Origin: Humulus lupulus
Taxonomy: Eukaryota > Streptophyta > Magnoliopsida > Rosales > Cannabaceae
DNA length: 64,000 nt
Assembly (NCBI RefSeq): GCF_963169125.1
Contig: NC_084798.1
Coordinates: 197,775,481-197,839,480, forward strand
Direction: 5' to 3'
Below, one piece after another: positions 48,547 through 58,011 of this stretch; the stretch's first letter is position 1, and each line of letters starts with the position of its first letter. The notes beneath the pieces are model-generated. The model did no database searches and had not been told where the DNA came from. It saw nothing but the letters and a program-made list of their open reading frames with translations. Made by a program: the position numbers and the translations under genes.

Positions 48547-50466
48547 TGTAGAGTCCAAGAACTTTACTTAGCTAGTTAGATAGTAGTATTATAGTATTAA
48601 TAGTATTATCTTTGTAACTGTGGATTTTTGGTTCAGACCGGGAATTATTTGGACACTCATAGTAGTACTTATAGATTTTCTAAGTTTAACCTATAGTTTA
48701 AGAATATTGATGTTAACCTAAGGTTTGATTAATATGACTGATATTAAGGATAATATTTATTATACTATAAGGTTTAGATAATAACCAATAGGATTTTAAG
48801 CACATGTTATGTATGGATGATTAAGGATTAAGTATTTTGAGGATTAAATTTAATAAGGGTAAAAGTTTGAATGCTATAAGGTCAGTCAGCAGCTTTGAAT
48901 ACGTTGAGGGCTTAGTCAAGGCTGTTTACTCCATTCAAACTTAGCTAAAAATGTGTAATTTCGTGTTTAATTAATCAGCGTGTGCCGATATATTGCAGCT
49001 ATAGGGGGCGATATATCGCAGCACGTAGATACGGAAAACACGAGACGATGCACGACAGCCTCGGGCATACTGGCCCAGACGATATATCGCCTACAGGGGG
49101 CGATATATCGCCTCCTTCAGTACATTTCAAAAGTTTTTGAATTCTTTTTCCTTTCAGCCATTCAACCTCTTGATAAGTCCAGCACCTTTTTGAACGAGTC
49201 TTCAGCCTCTGCTGAACGATTATTCAAATTATTTTCACCTAAAAAGCTATTATATTTATTCAAGTAAAATTAAGATCCTTTCATTCCTAAACTCTATAAA
49301 TAGGACCTAGTACCCAGCCATTATTCATCTTTTGCTCTAAGTTCAGAGGCTGCAAGTGCTAAGTGAGTGTGAGAGTGTAAACACCTGGGTTGGGGAATCA
49401 TAAGCTTGATCATTATAAGCTTATCAAACACTTGGGGAAGTAAGGTTTCATAGTATTTCGGTTCGAGGTTTAGATTGGTCTACAAGTCTTCAAGGTATTT
49501 CTATACCCTAGTTCATTGGTATTATGTTATTTTCTTTCTCATAGTCTTCTACTCAGTCTTCTAACCTTATTCTTATTTTGGTTAGGAAATCTAAGAACTT
49601 ACACATAAGCTTTTGGTAAGTATGTTTCCCAAAGGTTTAGTCATTCCATTCCTTCCATTCTTTTCATTACTTTTTATTCAATCTACTCACCCTGTTATAT
49701 ATGGTTTTAGGAGTGTTCCAAAAGTCTCAACGCTGTCCTCTTATCCCGGTAACTTTGGTAAGGAAAATAGGATAGAAATGCATATGTTATATGTTCTATA
49801 TGTTATCTTATGTTTCTTATGTTATGATAAGTGTTATGATATATATATATGTTTGTAGGCTTGGGCATATGACCCATATGACTAACAAGACCCCAAATAG
49901 ATTATGGGCATATGACCTACTTAGCTAGTAGGACCCCACTAATCTCATGGGCATATGACTTATTTAGTCTATGGGACCCCAAGTAATAATGGCCATTATA
50001 GTATGTGTATGTAATAAGTGTTATGTTATGTCTTTATGTTTATTATGAAATTTATGTGTATGAAGTATGTGTTAGATTTTCCTTGCTGGGCATTAGGCTC
50101 ATTCCTTTTTGTTTAAATGTGCAGGAAAATAACTATTAGTGGCGGTAAGGTTCGTGGATGCTTGGAGATTGTGTATCGATGGTGAATGGATTCAAGGAGT
50201 CGAGAGTTCGATTTCGAGGATGTAGTCTTTTATTTATGGGTTTATGTGTAGTTTTTCCGCACTTTCTATGTAACTCCTTTTTATTTTAAATTATGTTTTG
50301 TTTTTAAGACAATGGGATCCCATATCCTACTTATTTTATGAAAGTAACTCTTATTTCTACAAGTTTCCAATAAAGTTATGGTATTTTTGCAAATGTAAGT
50401 TTTATTAAGGATTTGTATGTATAGTTTCGTTAATGGTCCAAAAGTCTAGAGTAGTGGGTCATTACA
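48547..50466 (+). mobile_element. Ty3-type solo LTR nested in family-A copy 2
   Basis: TGTAGAGTCC (48547) to GGTCATTACA (50466), 1920 bp, flanked by CGCAC at 48542-48546 and 50467-50471. TATA box ctctataaatagg near 49291. Its first ~200 bp match, inverted, the LTR at the right of this window (63490-63689), so both belong to one gypsy family. It contains a paired palindrome array near its promoter and, at 49860-49990, three degenerate copies of gggcatatgac...ggacccca. Confidence 0.85.
48985..49120. promoter_or_regulatory. Paired GCGATATATCGC palindrome array upstream of the LTR promoter
   Basis: GATATAT cores start at 48987 and 49010 (23 bp apart) and at 49081 and 49102 (21 bp apart). Each is embedded in full or partial GCGATATATCGC, and the two members of a pair are separated by ctatagggg or ctacagggg. 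The array lies about 170-300 bp 5' of the TATA box. The same layout is found in the related LTR at 63130-63275. A protein-binding role is inferred from spacing and conservation only. Confidence 0.55.
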
Positions 50467-52061
50467 CGCACGGCCCAACCCAGTCGTGGGTGTCTGAATA
50501 CGCACGTTCCTGCTGCGTGTCCGAGAAGTCAGGGGCATATCAGACACGTGATGTCTGATATATGCACGTTTACCTTGCGTGTGTTGACTTTACAAAGGGT
50601 CATAGCCTCCAACTCTAGTTCGTACCACGAGCTGGATACTTAACTCGACCTTCGGCCTTCAGAGTCCGGACTCAGTTCTCAGGCGATCTTGGTGAACCCT
50701 GGGGTTACCTCGAGCTAAGGAGGTACGATCTTATGATGGCAGCTCCGGTTTTGGGGATGTCCACGAGATAACCATGATTAGGCCGCAGCTCAGCTCGCTA
50801 ATCAGCCCGTGGGAAAATCAGGGCGTACAAATATGTATATGTATATACATTTTATAGATAAACTTTTAGTTTTAGATAATTAAGTTTATATTTAGGTTAA
50901 AGTAAAGATATTTAGAATTGTATATTTGGGAAATAGATTAATAATAAATTTCTAACGAGTATTTATTTGTGTAACATTGTATTGTTAGTTTTAGGGTTTA
51001 GATAAATTTATAAATTAATTGTAAATGTGATTTGTTAATTGGAAATATTTGTCATATGTTTATTATTTATTTTAATGTATGTATGTATGTATGTATGTAT
51101 GTATGTATATATGTGTTACTAAATAATATTTTATTTATGTTGCTCCAAGCTTGATGCCAATAAATTTGATGCCTTCATATGCTAGAAAAGATCATGAAAT
51201 TGTTAATGTTGTTGATGTATTTTCTCTTTTCCTTTACTTGTTTACGAATTTATATATATTTTATTGGTGATTGGATTGTTATTTATATGCTATATTATAT
51301 ATATATGTATATATGTGTGTTATATGATTGATATTGAGCATATATTGATTAATTTTGTTTGTTTTTGTTTTGTTTTCAAATATGTGTGGATTTATATATG
51401 TGTTAGTATATACTATATGTTTGAATGTTAGTATTAAAGTTTATTTGGAATTATATATGTGTTGGTATACATGGTGACCTTTGTTTTATGTTAGAAAGTA
51501 ATTTATATTTTTTCCCTAATTATTTATGAGTGTTGAAAATATTAAGTTATTAAGTATATGTTTTAATGATATGAGTTGGTTAGAATTGTGATTTTTTTTT
51601 TTTTTAAAATTTTTTTTTTATTTCGAAAAAGACCTACAGAGATGACATGTCGTCGCTGTAGGGTCCAAAATTCAAAAAAAAAAAATTATGAAAAACACAT
51701 ACAGAGACGACATGACGAGATGTCATTGCTGTAGGTCCCAAAAATCAATTTTTTTTTTATTTTGAAAAAAACCTACAGAGACGACATGTCATCGCAATAG
51801 GGCCCAATTTAAAAAAAAAAATAGATTTTGCGAGTGTCCTACTACGACGACCAAGTCATCGCAGTAACTAAACTCTACTGCGACAACACCAAAATGTCGT
51901 CGCAGTAGGTATCTGCACAAACGGACCTATTGCGACGACATTTTTGCGATGATATGTCGTCCTTAAAAGCCTACAGAGATGACTTCGTGACCTACAAAGA
52001 TGAGTTTTGTCGTCGCTGTAGGCCTGTTTTCTTGTAGTGATATATACACTCTTTTATACTT

Positions 52062-52412
52062 TTTTGGACCCTATATTTTGTCCAATTACTTGCTTGGATC
52101 CTGTGTTTTGACAAATGACTTTTTGGACCATGTGTTTTGTAAAATTGTGCAAATAGAACCTTAAACTCAATTTTGGTCAAAGTTTTCCGAGCTAAAATTG
52201 CAAATAATTCACCAAACTAATAATATATAAACAAAAACAAAATTATTTTGACTAACAACTGTATTGTTATATTCAATTTTTTCTTCATCAAAATTGGGTT
52301 TATGAGTCTATTTGAATGATTTTACAAAACACAGGGTCCAAATTTTTTTTTGTCAAAACATAGGATTCAAACAAGTAATAAGACAAAACACAGAATCCAA
52401 AAATATATAAAC
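52062..52412. mobile_element. MITE with ~90-bp terminal inverted repeats
   Basis: Left arm from tttttggaccctatattttg and right arm ending in acagaatccaaaaa are inverted copies over about 90 bp (both carry attacttg, then a gga/aaatcct phrase and gttttgacaaa). The middle is AT-rich. Length 0.35 kb, no coding capacity. Long arms suit a Mutator-type MITE, but the flanking duplication is not clear. Confidence 0.65.
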
Positions 52413-52872
52413 TCTATATACAATTATATTCCCATGAGCACCCTAAAATAAAGATAAAAAAGTCCGATAGGTAAACTAAAGGTGTATGAAACCATTATAA
52501 TAATATCATTGCGAAGTTCAAATATAATTGAATCATATGATTATATATTATTATATCCCTTAATTAGAGTCAATAAAAGCAAACAACAAAAGAAAATAAG
52601 GTGGACTAAAACTTTGCCACTTTATTACATGTTTGCATATATAAATATATATATATATATATTGAGTACTTTTCCAATATATTTTATTCTCTTGTGACTA
52701 TATATACCACATTTATGTTCTATATATAGGTTAATTTAATTGACCACCCCATTTATAAACTTATCGTTATCTATTTCCCTACCAATAATAATTTTGGTCA
52801 GCTATACTATTTTCCTTTCTTGCGTACAACATGTGATCTTATCTATATAACCTTTTACTTTGATCAGTTTGC

Positions 52873-52909
<37 letters not shown>

Positions 52910-53984
52910 TATTTTGGTCACCAAAACATACGTTATTTATTTCTTCAACATCAACATGAAATTATGATCATGAAAAAAATAAGGAATACATTTATTTATT
53001 TATAAATGGTGGGTTGTAAAATTATATGAAGGTTTATTAGCTAGAAAGAGAAATTAATAAAATTAAACTACCATATATACATAATAGACAGACAATATTT
53101 AGACATATATATAATTAATTTTAGCTGTTAATATTTTTAAATGAGATCGACTTATATCATTTTTAAATTATTAATCATTATATGGGTAAATTTTATGTGT
53201 CCCTAACATTACTATCATTACTAATAAATAAATTGGTTCATGTTGTCATTTTTTTTCTTCAATGTAATTGGCAACAGATTGAACTGAACTAATTGTATTA
53301 TTCCATTTATGATAACTTCTTATTAATTTAGACAAGTAAGTTCATGTAATTGAATGTGTTATACATAATTAAGCTACCTGCTTATTACAATTAGTTATGT
53401 TATATATTTTGTTATAGAAATTAACCAAATGTGTATATGTGAATATATAATATATTTGTTAATTAATAGTTGTTGTCAGCATTAATATGATCTTAATTTG
53501 AGTTATAAACACACCTCTTGTGAAATAACACATGTATATAAAACTTTTCTCTCATCATGAAACTCCATTAGTTTGATTCGACGTTTTATCAATCCAATGA
53601 ATTTGTTTTTTTTTTTAAGAAAGAGATTGATCATCAATGGCATTAGTTTGGTGCAATGTATCATAATATTATTTGGAAATATATGCAATGAAAATTACAC
53701 TGGCTAGACAAATATTTATATATATATATATATATAATACAATCCTTAATTAAATAAAATAGATATTATATTTAATTTCTAGCGAAAACAAGAACTAGAT
53801 AACCCTTATCTTCTCATTGATAATGCTGTACCTTTCTAGAGAGCGTGCATGTTATCTCCAATAATCAAAAAATTAAAACAAAATAAAACAGATATTATCT
53901 TGATGAAGCAGTTACTGTCATCAACTTGGGAGGTAAGTAGCCCCAATAAAATTTGGTTGTCTTTAATATTTTAAAATAATTTTG
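52413..53984. other. Gene-less AT-rich stretch with microsatellites
   Basis: Includes an (AAT)n tract at about 52875-52910 and (AT)n near 53718-53736. No supportable coding frame or RNA gene. Confidence 0.4.
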
Positions 53985-54522
53985 GGAGGGTACCACAATT
54001 TTTTTTCAACACGGTGCCGCCCTGTTCAGTTTCACATGTGTGAATAAGTTATGACCACAATTATTTTACATAACGATGTTTATTGTAGTTATAACAAACA
54101 ATAATTTATTGTGCTAAAAACAAGATTCCAAACTTCCACTGCTATTGCACACGACAGTAATTATTTGGACCATGTTTTGACACAATAAGTTATCAAGAAT
54201 TTCTAAAAAATGCGTGGGACATTCATTGTAGCCACAAGTGCTATTGCACACGAAACCAAATATTTGGACCATGTTTTCGACAAAATAAATTATCCAGAAT
54301 TTCTCAAAAACGCGTGGGAGATTCATTGTAACCACAAGTGCTATAACACATGAAACCAAATATTTGGACCATGTTTTCGACACAATAAATTATCTAGAAT
54401 TTATCAAAAACGCGTGAGAGATTCATTGTAACCCCAATGAACACCGTTATGTAAAAAAAATTGAGGTCATAACTTGTTCACGTATGTGAAACTGGATAGT
54501 ACAGTATGGTACCATAAAACGT
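53985..54522. mobile_element. MITE with an internal ~99-bp minisatellite
   Basis: Left arm (ggtaccac, then cagtttcacatgtgtgaa, then aagttatgacc, acataacg) is mirrored by the right arm (acataacgg..., aacttgttcacgtatgtgaaactg, ggtaccat). Between the arms, three tandem copies (starting at about 54141, 54240 and 54340) share ctattgcacacgaaacc, tatttggaccatgtttt and aacgcgtgggagattcattg. The minus-strand frame over the repeats is not a recognised protein. Exact ends and TSD are unclear. Confidence 0.6.
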
Positions 54523-54533
54523 GGGCAATACCA

Positions 54534-54696
54534 TAGCCGAATAGAAGTTAAAGAGGGTATTTATGCTCGTCGTGTTCTTCATATGCAAATCAAAGGACAG
54601 GGGTCCATTCCCTTGACTCGTACTGATGAGAATTTGACTCTACGAGAAATTGAACAAAAAGCTGCTAAATTGGCCTTTTTCTTGCGTGTACCTGAT
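54534..54696 (+). pseudogene. ycf4: Plastid ycf4 3' fragment
   Basis: Reads [16 protein letters not shown], then [20 protein letters not shown], then FFLRVP, close to the C-terminal ~50 residues of Ycf4, a photosystem I assembly factor. It stops just before the normal end, where ndhB sequence takes over. No function expected in the nucleus. Confidence 0.85.
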
Positions 54697-54804
54697 AAGA
54701 CCATTCACTATTTGTTGAAGCTCGATCTCCCCCCCGGATGAACCATAGAGCCAAGAGAAACCATGAACCAGAATAGAAGAGCTTGCCCCACCCATGAGTA
54801 AATA
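54693..54804 (-). pseudogene. ndhB: Plastid ndhB internal fragment
   Basis: Minus strand reads [37 protein letters not shown], an internal membrane-segment region of the NdhB subunit of the plastid NADH dehydrogenase-like complex. It joins in frame to the psaB fragment at 54804/54805. Confidence 0.88.
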
Positions 54805-55029
54805 TTGAGCAACCAAGGAAGTAATAACCCCCAAAGAGGCTAGAGCAAGACCTAATTGAAAATGAATCAAATTATTGATTGTGTCATAAAGACCTTTATG
54901 TCCACGCCCCAATCGCTCCCCCGGAGGAATATGCGCTTTTAAAAGATTTTTTATACTGTGCCCAATCCCGAAATTCGTTCTATACATATGATCGACAATA
55001 AGAAAAATAAATGCAATAGCTAAATGATG
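54805..55029 (-). pseudogene. psaB: Plastid psaB internal fragment
   Basis: Minus strand reads [41 protein letters not shown], then [19 protein letters not shown], an internal part of the photosystem I P700 apoprotein A2. Fused in frame to ndhB, it gives a chance 115-codon open frame (54640-54987). Confidence 0.9.
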
Positions 55030-55216
55030 ACTTCTCCATCTGTTCTTGAATAGCTTGTTTCAAAATGGCTTTTGCTTCTTCAGTAAATGTCTTGGTAGAA
55101 GATATGATTTTTTGGAATTGAGGTTTATTCGTTTTTAAATAATTCCGTAACTCAAGCAGAAATTTCCTTACCTGTCCAATTTCTAATGAATCAAGATAAC
55201 CGTTCGTTCCGGTATT
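55030..55216 (-). pseudogene. atpA: Plastid atpA 3'-region fragment
   Basis: Minus strand reads [39 protein letters not shown], then [10 protein letters not shown], the C-terminal region of the ATP synthase alpha subunit, without the last few residues. It abuts psaB at about 55029/55030. Confidence 0.87.
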
Positions 55217-55358
55217 AAAAAATTATTGTATGTAGCCTAAAATTTTAGAAAGATTACAATCAGTCATGTCTTAAAAAATTAAAAAAATTATTTTCCTTTC
55301 CTTACAGTTAAGTCCTGGCTTTGTCACTCGCTGAGGGCATAATTTAAATTATTGAGAA

Positions 55359-55830
55359 TGTTACAATATTTATTTATATGGTATATAAAATTATTTATGT
55401 TACAACTAATTGATTTAAATTTATTTAATATATCAAAGTCAATATTTTATTTATTGACAAATATTCTAATTAATGGTCAACATTATTTGCTACCCGATTT
55501 TGTATATCCCAACTGATTGAGAGAATGTCTCAATCTGTGGCAGACACTCTGTTGGAATGTCTCACTCTATAAATATAGACTACCGGTCCCCAAACTCACT
55601 TCTCATTTTCTGTCTTTCATTAAATCCATCGAAAAGAGTTAGTAAGAGCTTGGAAGCCCATGTACTCGTTCGAATTTCTCTTATTTTCTTTTGTAGATCT
55701 AAAGTTTATATATCGAGATTATCAATAGCAATGGCTGAAGGTACAATATTCGATCCTATTAATTTTATGTAACAATTTGTTTATTCCGCATTAAGATTGT
55801 TATGCATTTAGATTAAATTTTAATCTAACA
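55359..55830 (+). repeat. Probable 5' LTR of the copia element
   Basis: Right border is well placed: it ends ...aatctaaca directly before the primer site. It holds a TATA box (ctctataaatatag, ~55564) and a leader. The left border (TGTTACAATA at 55359) is a guess, since no second LTR is available for comparison. Confidence 0.55.
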
Positions 55831-55831
55831 T

Positions 55832-55846
55832 TTGGTATCAAGAGTC
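55832..55846 (+). promoter_or_regulatory. Primer-binding site (initiator tRNA-Met type)
   Basis: ttggtatcaagagtc resembles TGGTATCAGAGC, the usual complement of initiator tRNA-Met 3' ends in plant retroelements, with one extra A. It fixes the end of the 5' LTR. Confidence 0.7.
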
Positions 55847-58011
55847 ACACTTACCTTTGCCTTGATTTATATTGTTTGCCATGAATTATATATATATATA
55901 TAAATTTACGTGTGTGTTTAATTTTTTGTGATTGTACATACACACACACATATATATATTGTTGAATGGTTGAAAATTGGAGATTACTAGTTCAAATTTG
56001 TTTCTCAATTTTAGTTGCATTAGAAATCAGTTGGTAAGTGTTTCTAATGATTTGTTATTTGAGAAATTAGTTTAAAAACAAAGCAATGACAATATGCATA
56101 CACGTTCATGGCCTCAAGTTGAAATTTTTTCTTTTTTATTCAAATCTGTTTTTTCGATCGGTTTGAGTACTAGGAATACTTGGGTTTATATTTTCTAATT
56201 ATATTGTGCATAAAAAATCGAGTTTCAAACCCATGATAGTCGTTCAAACCTTGAAGAATCGGTTATGGCCGAAATATTTTTTAATATTAAAGCATCAATT
56301 TTGAGTTGTTATTTATGCATTATAACTACATGAATCACTTTAGAAACTGTTTTCTACTTGATCTGGGTTGAGAGATTGAATTTTCGACGTAAAAAATGCC
56401 ATTTTCCAGCCGGGTTTACAACTGGGTCCGTCAGAACTGTTTATCTGCAGCTGGGTCGTATCGACCTGGATAATTGAAGAAGAAGACGAGATCATACGTT
56501 TTCCCCTTGCTGCAAAGAAAATAACCCGTCGTTTGACAGGTCATTCGACACAAATAAGGGGAAAACGACCCCTTGGTAGAAATTCTAAAAAAAAAAAAAA
56601 CGTTGAAGAAAATTTCATAAAAATTCTGAAAATTACCTTTTTGATTTATTTTTGGAGTTTTATTATTTTCTTGATTTTAATGCTTATTTAGACAATAAAT
56701 TTCATTTTTAATTTTTTTCCAATTTAATTAAAATATATAATTTTGGTAATTTGTATGTTTGGAAATTAATTAAAATATGCAAATATTTGATTTTGGTGTA
56801 TTTATTGTATGATATATTTCCTTTATTCATGAAATATTAAATAATTGTGCTATTTTAAGAATGTAATTATATTTTATTTTACAATTAAGTTTGTGCAATT
56901 ATTTTATTAATCTACAAAATCAATAAATGATTTTATTATCTTATTCAGTATGGATTTTTCGGCCATTAAGTGTATATATGAAATTATTGTATTTATTTTC
57001 CTACATATAAATAATTATGCTATTTTGTATGATTATTTTGTTATTATTCATGCAAAATTTATTTTTAGTATAATTATATTTAATGTTATATGTATGACTT
57101 TATGATTTTAAATACGTTATATATTCCATTATTGTGCTAGATATATATAGATTATATTCAAACATTAAGATATGTTGAATAATATTTAGCACATTTATAT
57201 TCATAAAAATATTCCCATTAATATTCATAAAATATTTAGGGTGAATAAAATTATGAATAATACATAAAAAATTTTGTGGTTGACATAAGAACGCATGAAA
57301 TTGAGACAAATGCTCAATCTAGAACGATTTTTAATGATCTTCGGACAACCACACTAGGAGCATTACTCTCTGTGATTGCATATTATGTTATAAGGAAATT
57401 AATCTTAAGTCTTCATAGAGCCTAAAACATAATTTCTAGTGAACAATATAATTTTAAATAATTAGGGAGTAGCCACAACATCTTTAATTATATAAAATTA
57501 TAAATTAATCTGAAAAGATCACACAATGGACATAAATTGTGATTAATTTTATAGATATAATAATTTTACCCCACATGGATTTTATTATATTTATATAATT
57601 AATTAGGATAATATATTAAATTAATTTTCTTAATTTACCCACAGGAGTTATGATAATTAATTTAATATTTTTATCTTAAAGTTTAATTTAGACAGAAATA
57701 TCAAACCTTAATTTATCCCAAATAATTTGTTTGAATAATCTATCATAGTGTACATCCAACTTTATTAAATTAGAAATTTAGCCCACATGCAATTTTTGTT
57801 TAATAAAATTTCATCTTTCAACATATTATACATTGGTAAAACAAGACTTTATTAAGCCTCAATCTTTATAAATTTAAGTTTGTAATCCTATTCATGTAGC
57901 TTCTTCATCCTCCTCTAATTTCGCTGAAATCTTTATCGAAATTCCTGTGCTTAGGGTGATAATTTCAAAATTTGGAAGGAACGAGTTCTTCTTCATTTAG
58001 GCTGTGTCGAC

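Larger units (their letters stand above)
48148..50830 (-). mobile_element. Family-A solo LTR, copy 2 (interrupted)
   Basis: Plus-strand ends TATTGACGC (48148; the first G is mutated to A) and GGGCGTACA (50830), flanked by AATAT at 48143-48147 and 50831-50835. Sequence matches copy 1 at both ends, including ccatatttataggagaagg (reverse TATA) and the cgtgatgtctgatatatgc region. Without the nested LTR it is about 760 bp. Confidence 0.85.
46940..52039. mobile_element. CACTA transposon 2, with nested solo LTRs
   Basis: CACTACAAGAAA (46940) to TTTCTTGTAGTG (52039). Adjacent trinucleotides are att and ata, an imperfect duplication. Both subterminal regions (46970-47540 and 51635-52020) are studded with GTCGTCGC and its inverse GCGACGAC, often as tagcgacgacatgtcgtcgc-like units. 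At 47540-48140 there is a leader-like stretch with gttta|ggtaaag near 47653 but no open frame. Original length without the LTR insertions is about 2.4 kb. Non-autonomous. Confidence 0.88.
54534..55216. other. Nuclear plastid DNA mosaic (NUPT) of four plastid gene fragments
   Basis: Four fragments from different parts of the plastid genome abut without spacer: ycf4 (plus strand), then ndhB, psaB and atpA (minus strand). Plastid gene order does not place these genes side by side, so they were joined before or during integration into nuclear DNA. Each still reads clearly as protein over 35-75 residues. The flanks are nuclear repeats (a MITE to the left, a copia element to the right). Confidence 0.88.

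Noticed and set aside
48980..49267. 95-codon frame over the palindrome array
   Set aside because: It lies in an LTR upstream of its TATA box; the repeated RYIAA/GDISQ-type strings just translate the palindromes.
52820..53005. Poly-isoleucine frame
   Set aside because: Translation of an (AAT)n microsatellite.
54114..54383. 89-codon minus-strand frame with internal repeats
   Set aside because: The repeats are the DNA minisatellite of the MITE; unit length alternates between 99 and 100 bp, so the frame is not maintained by design.
54640..54987. 115-codon minus-strand frame as a nuclear gene
   Set aside because: It is an in-frame fusion of plastid psaB and ndhB fragments with a random tail, without regulatory context.
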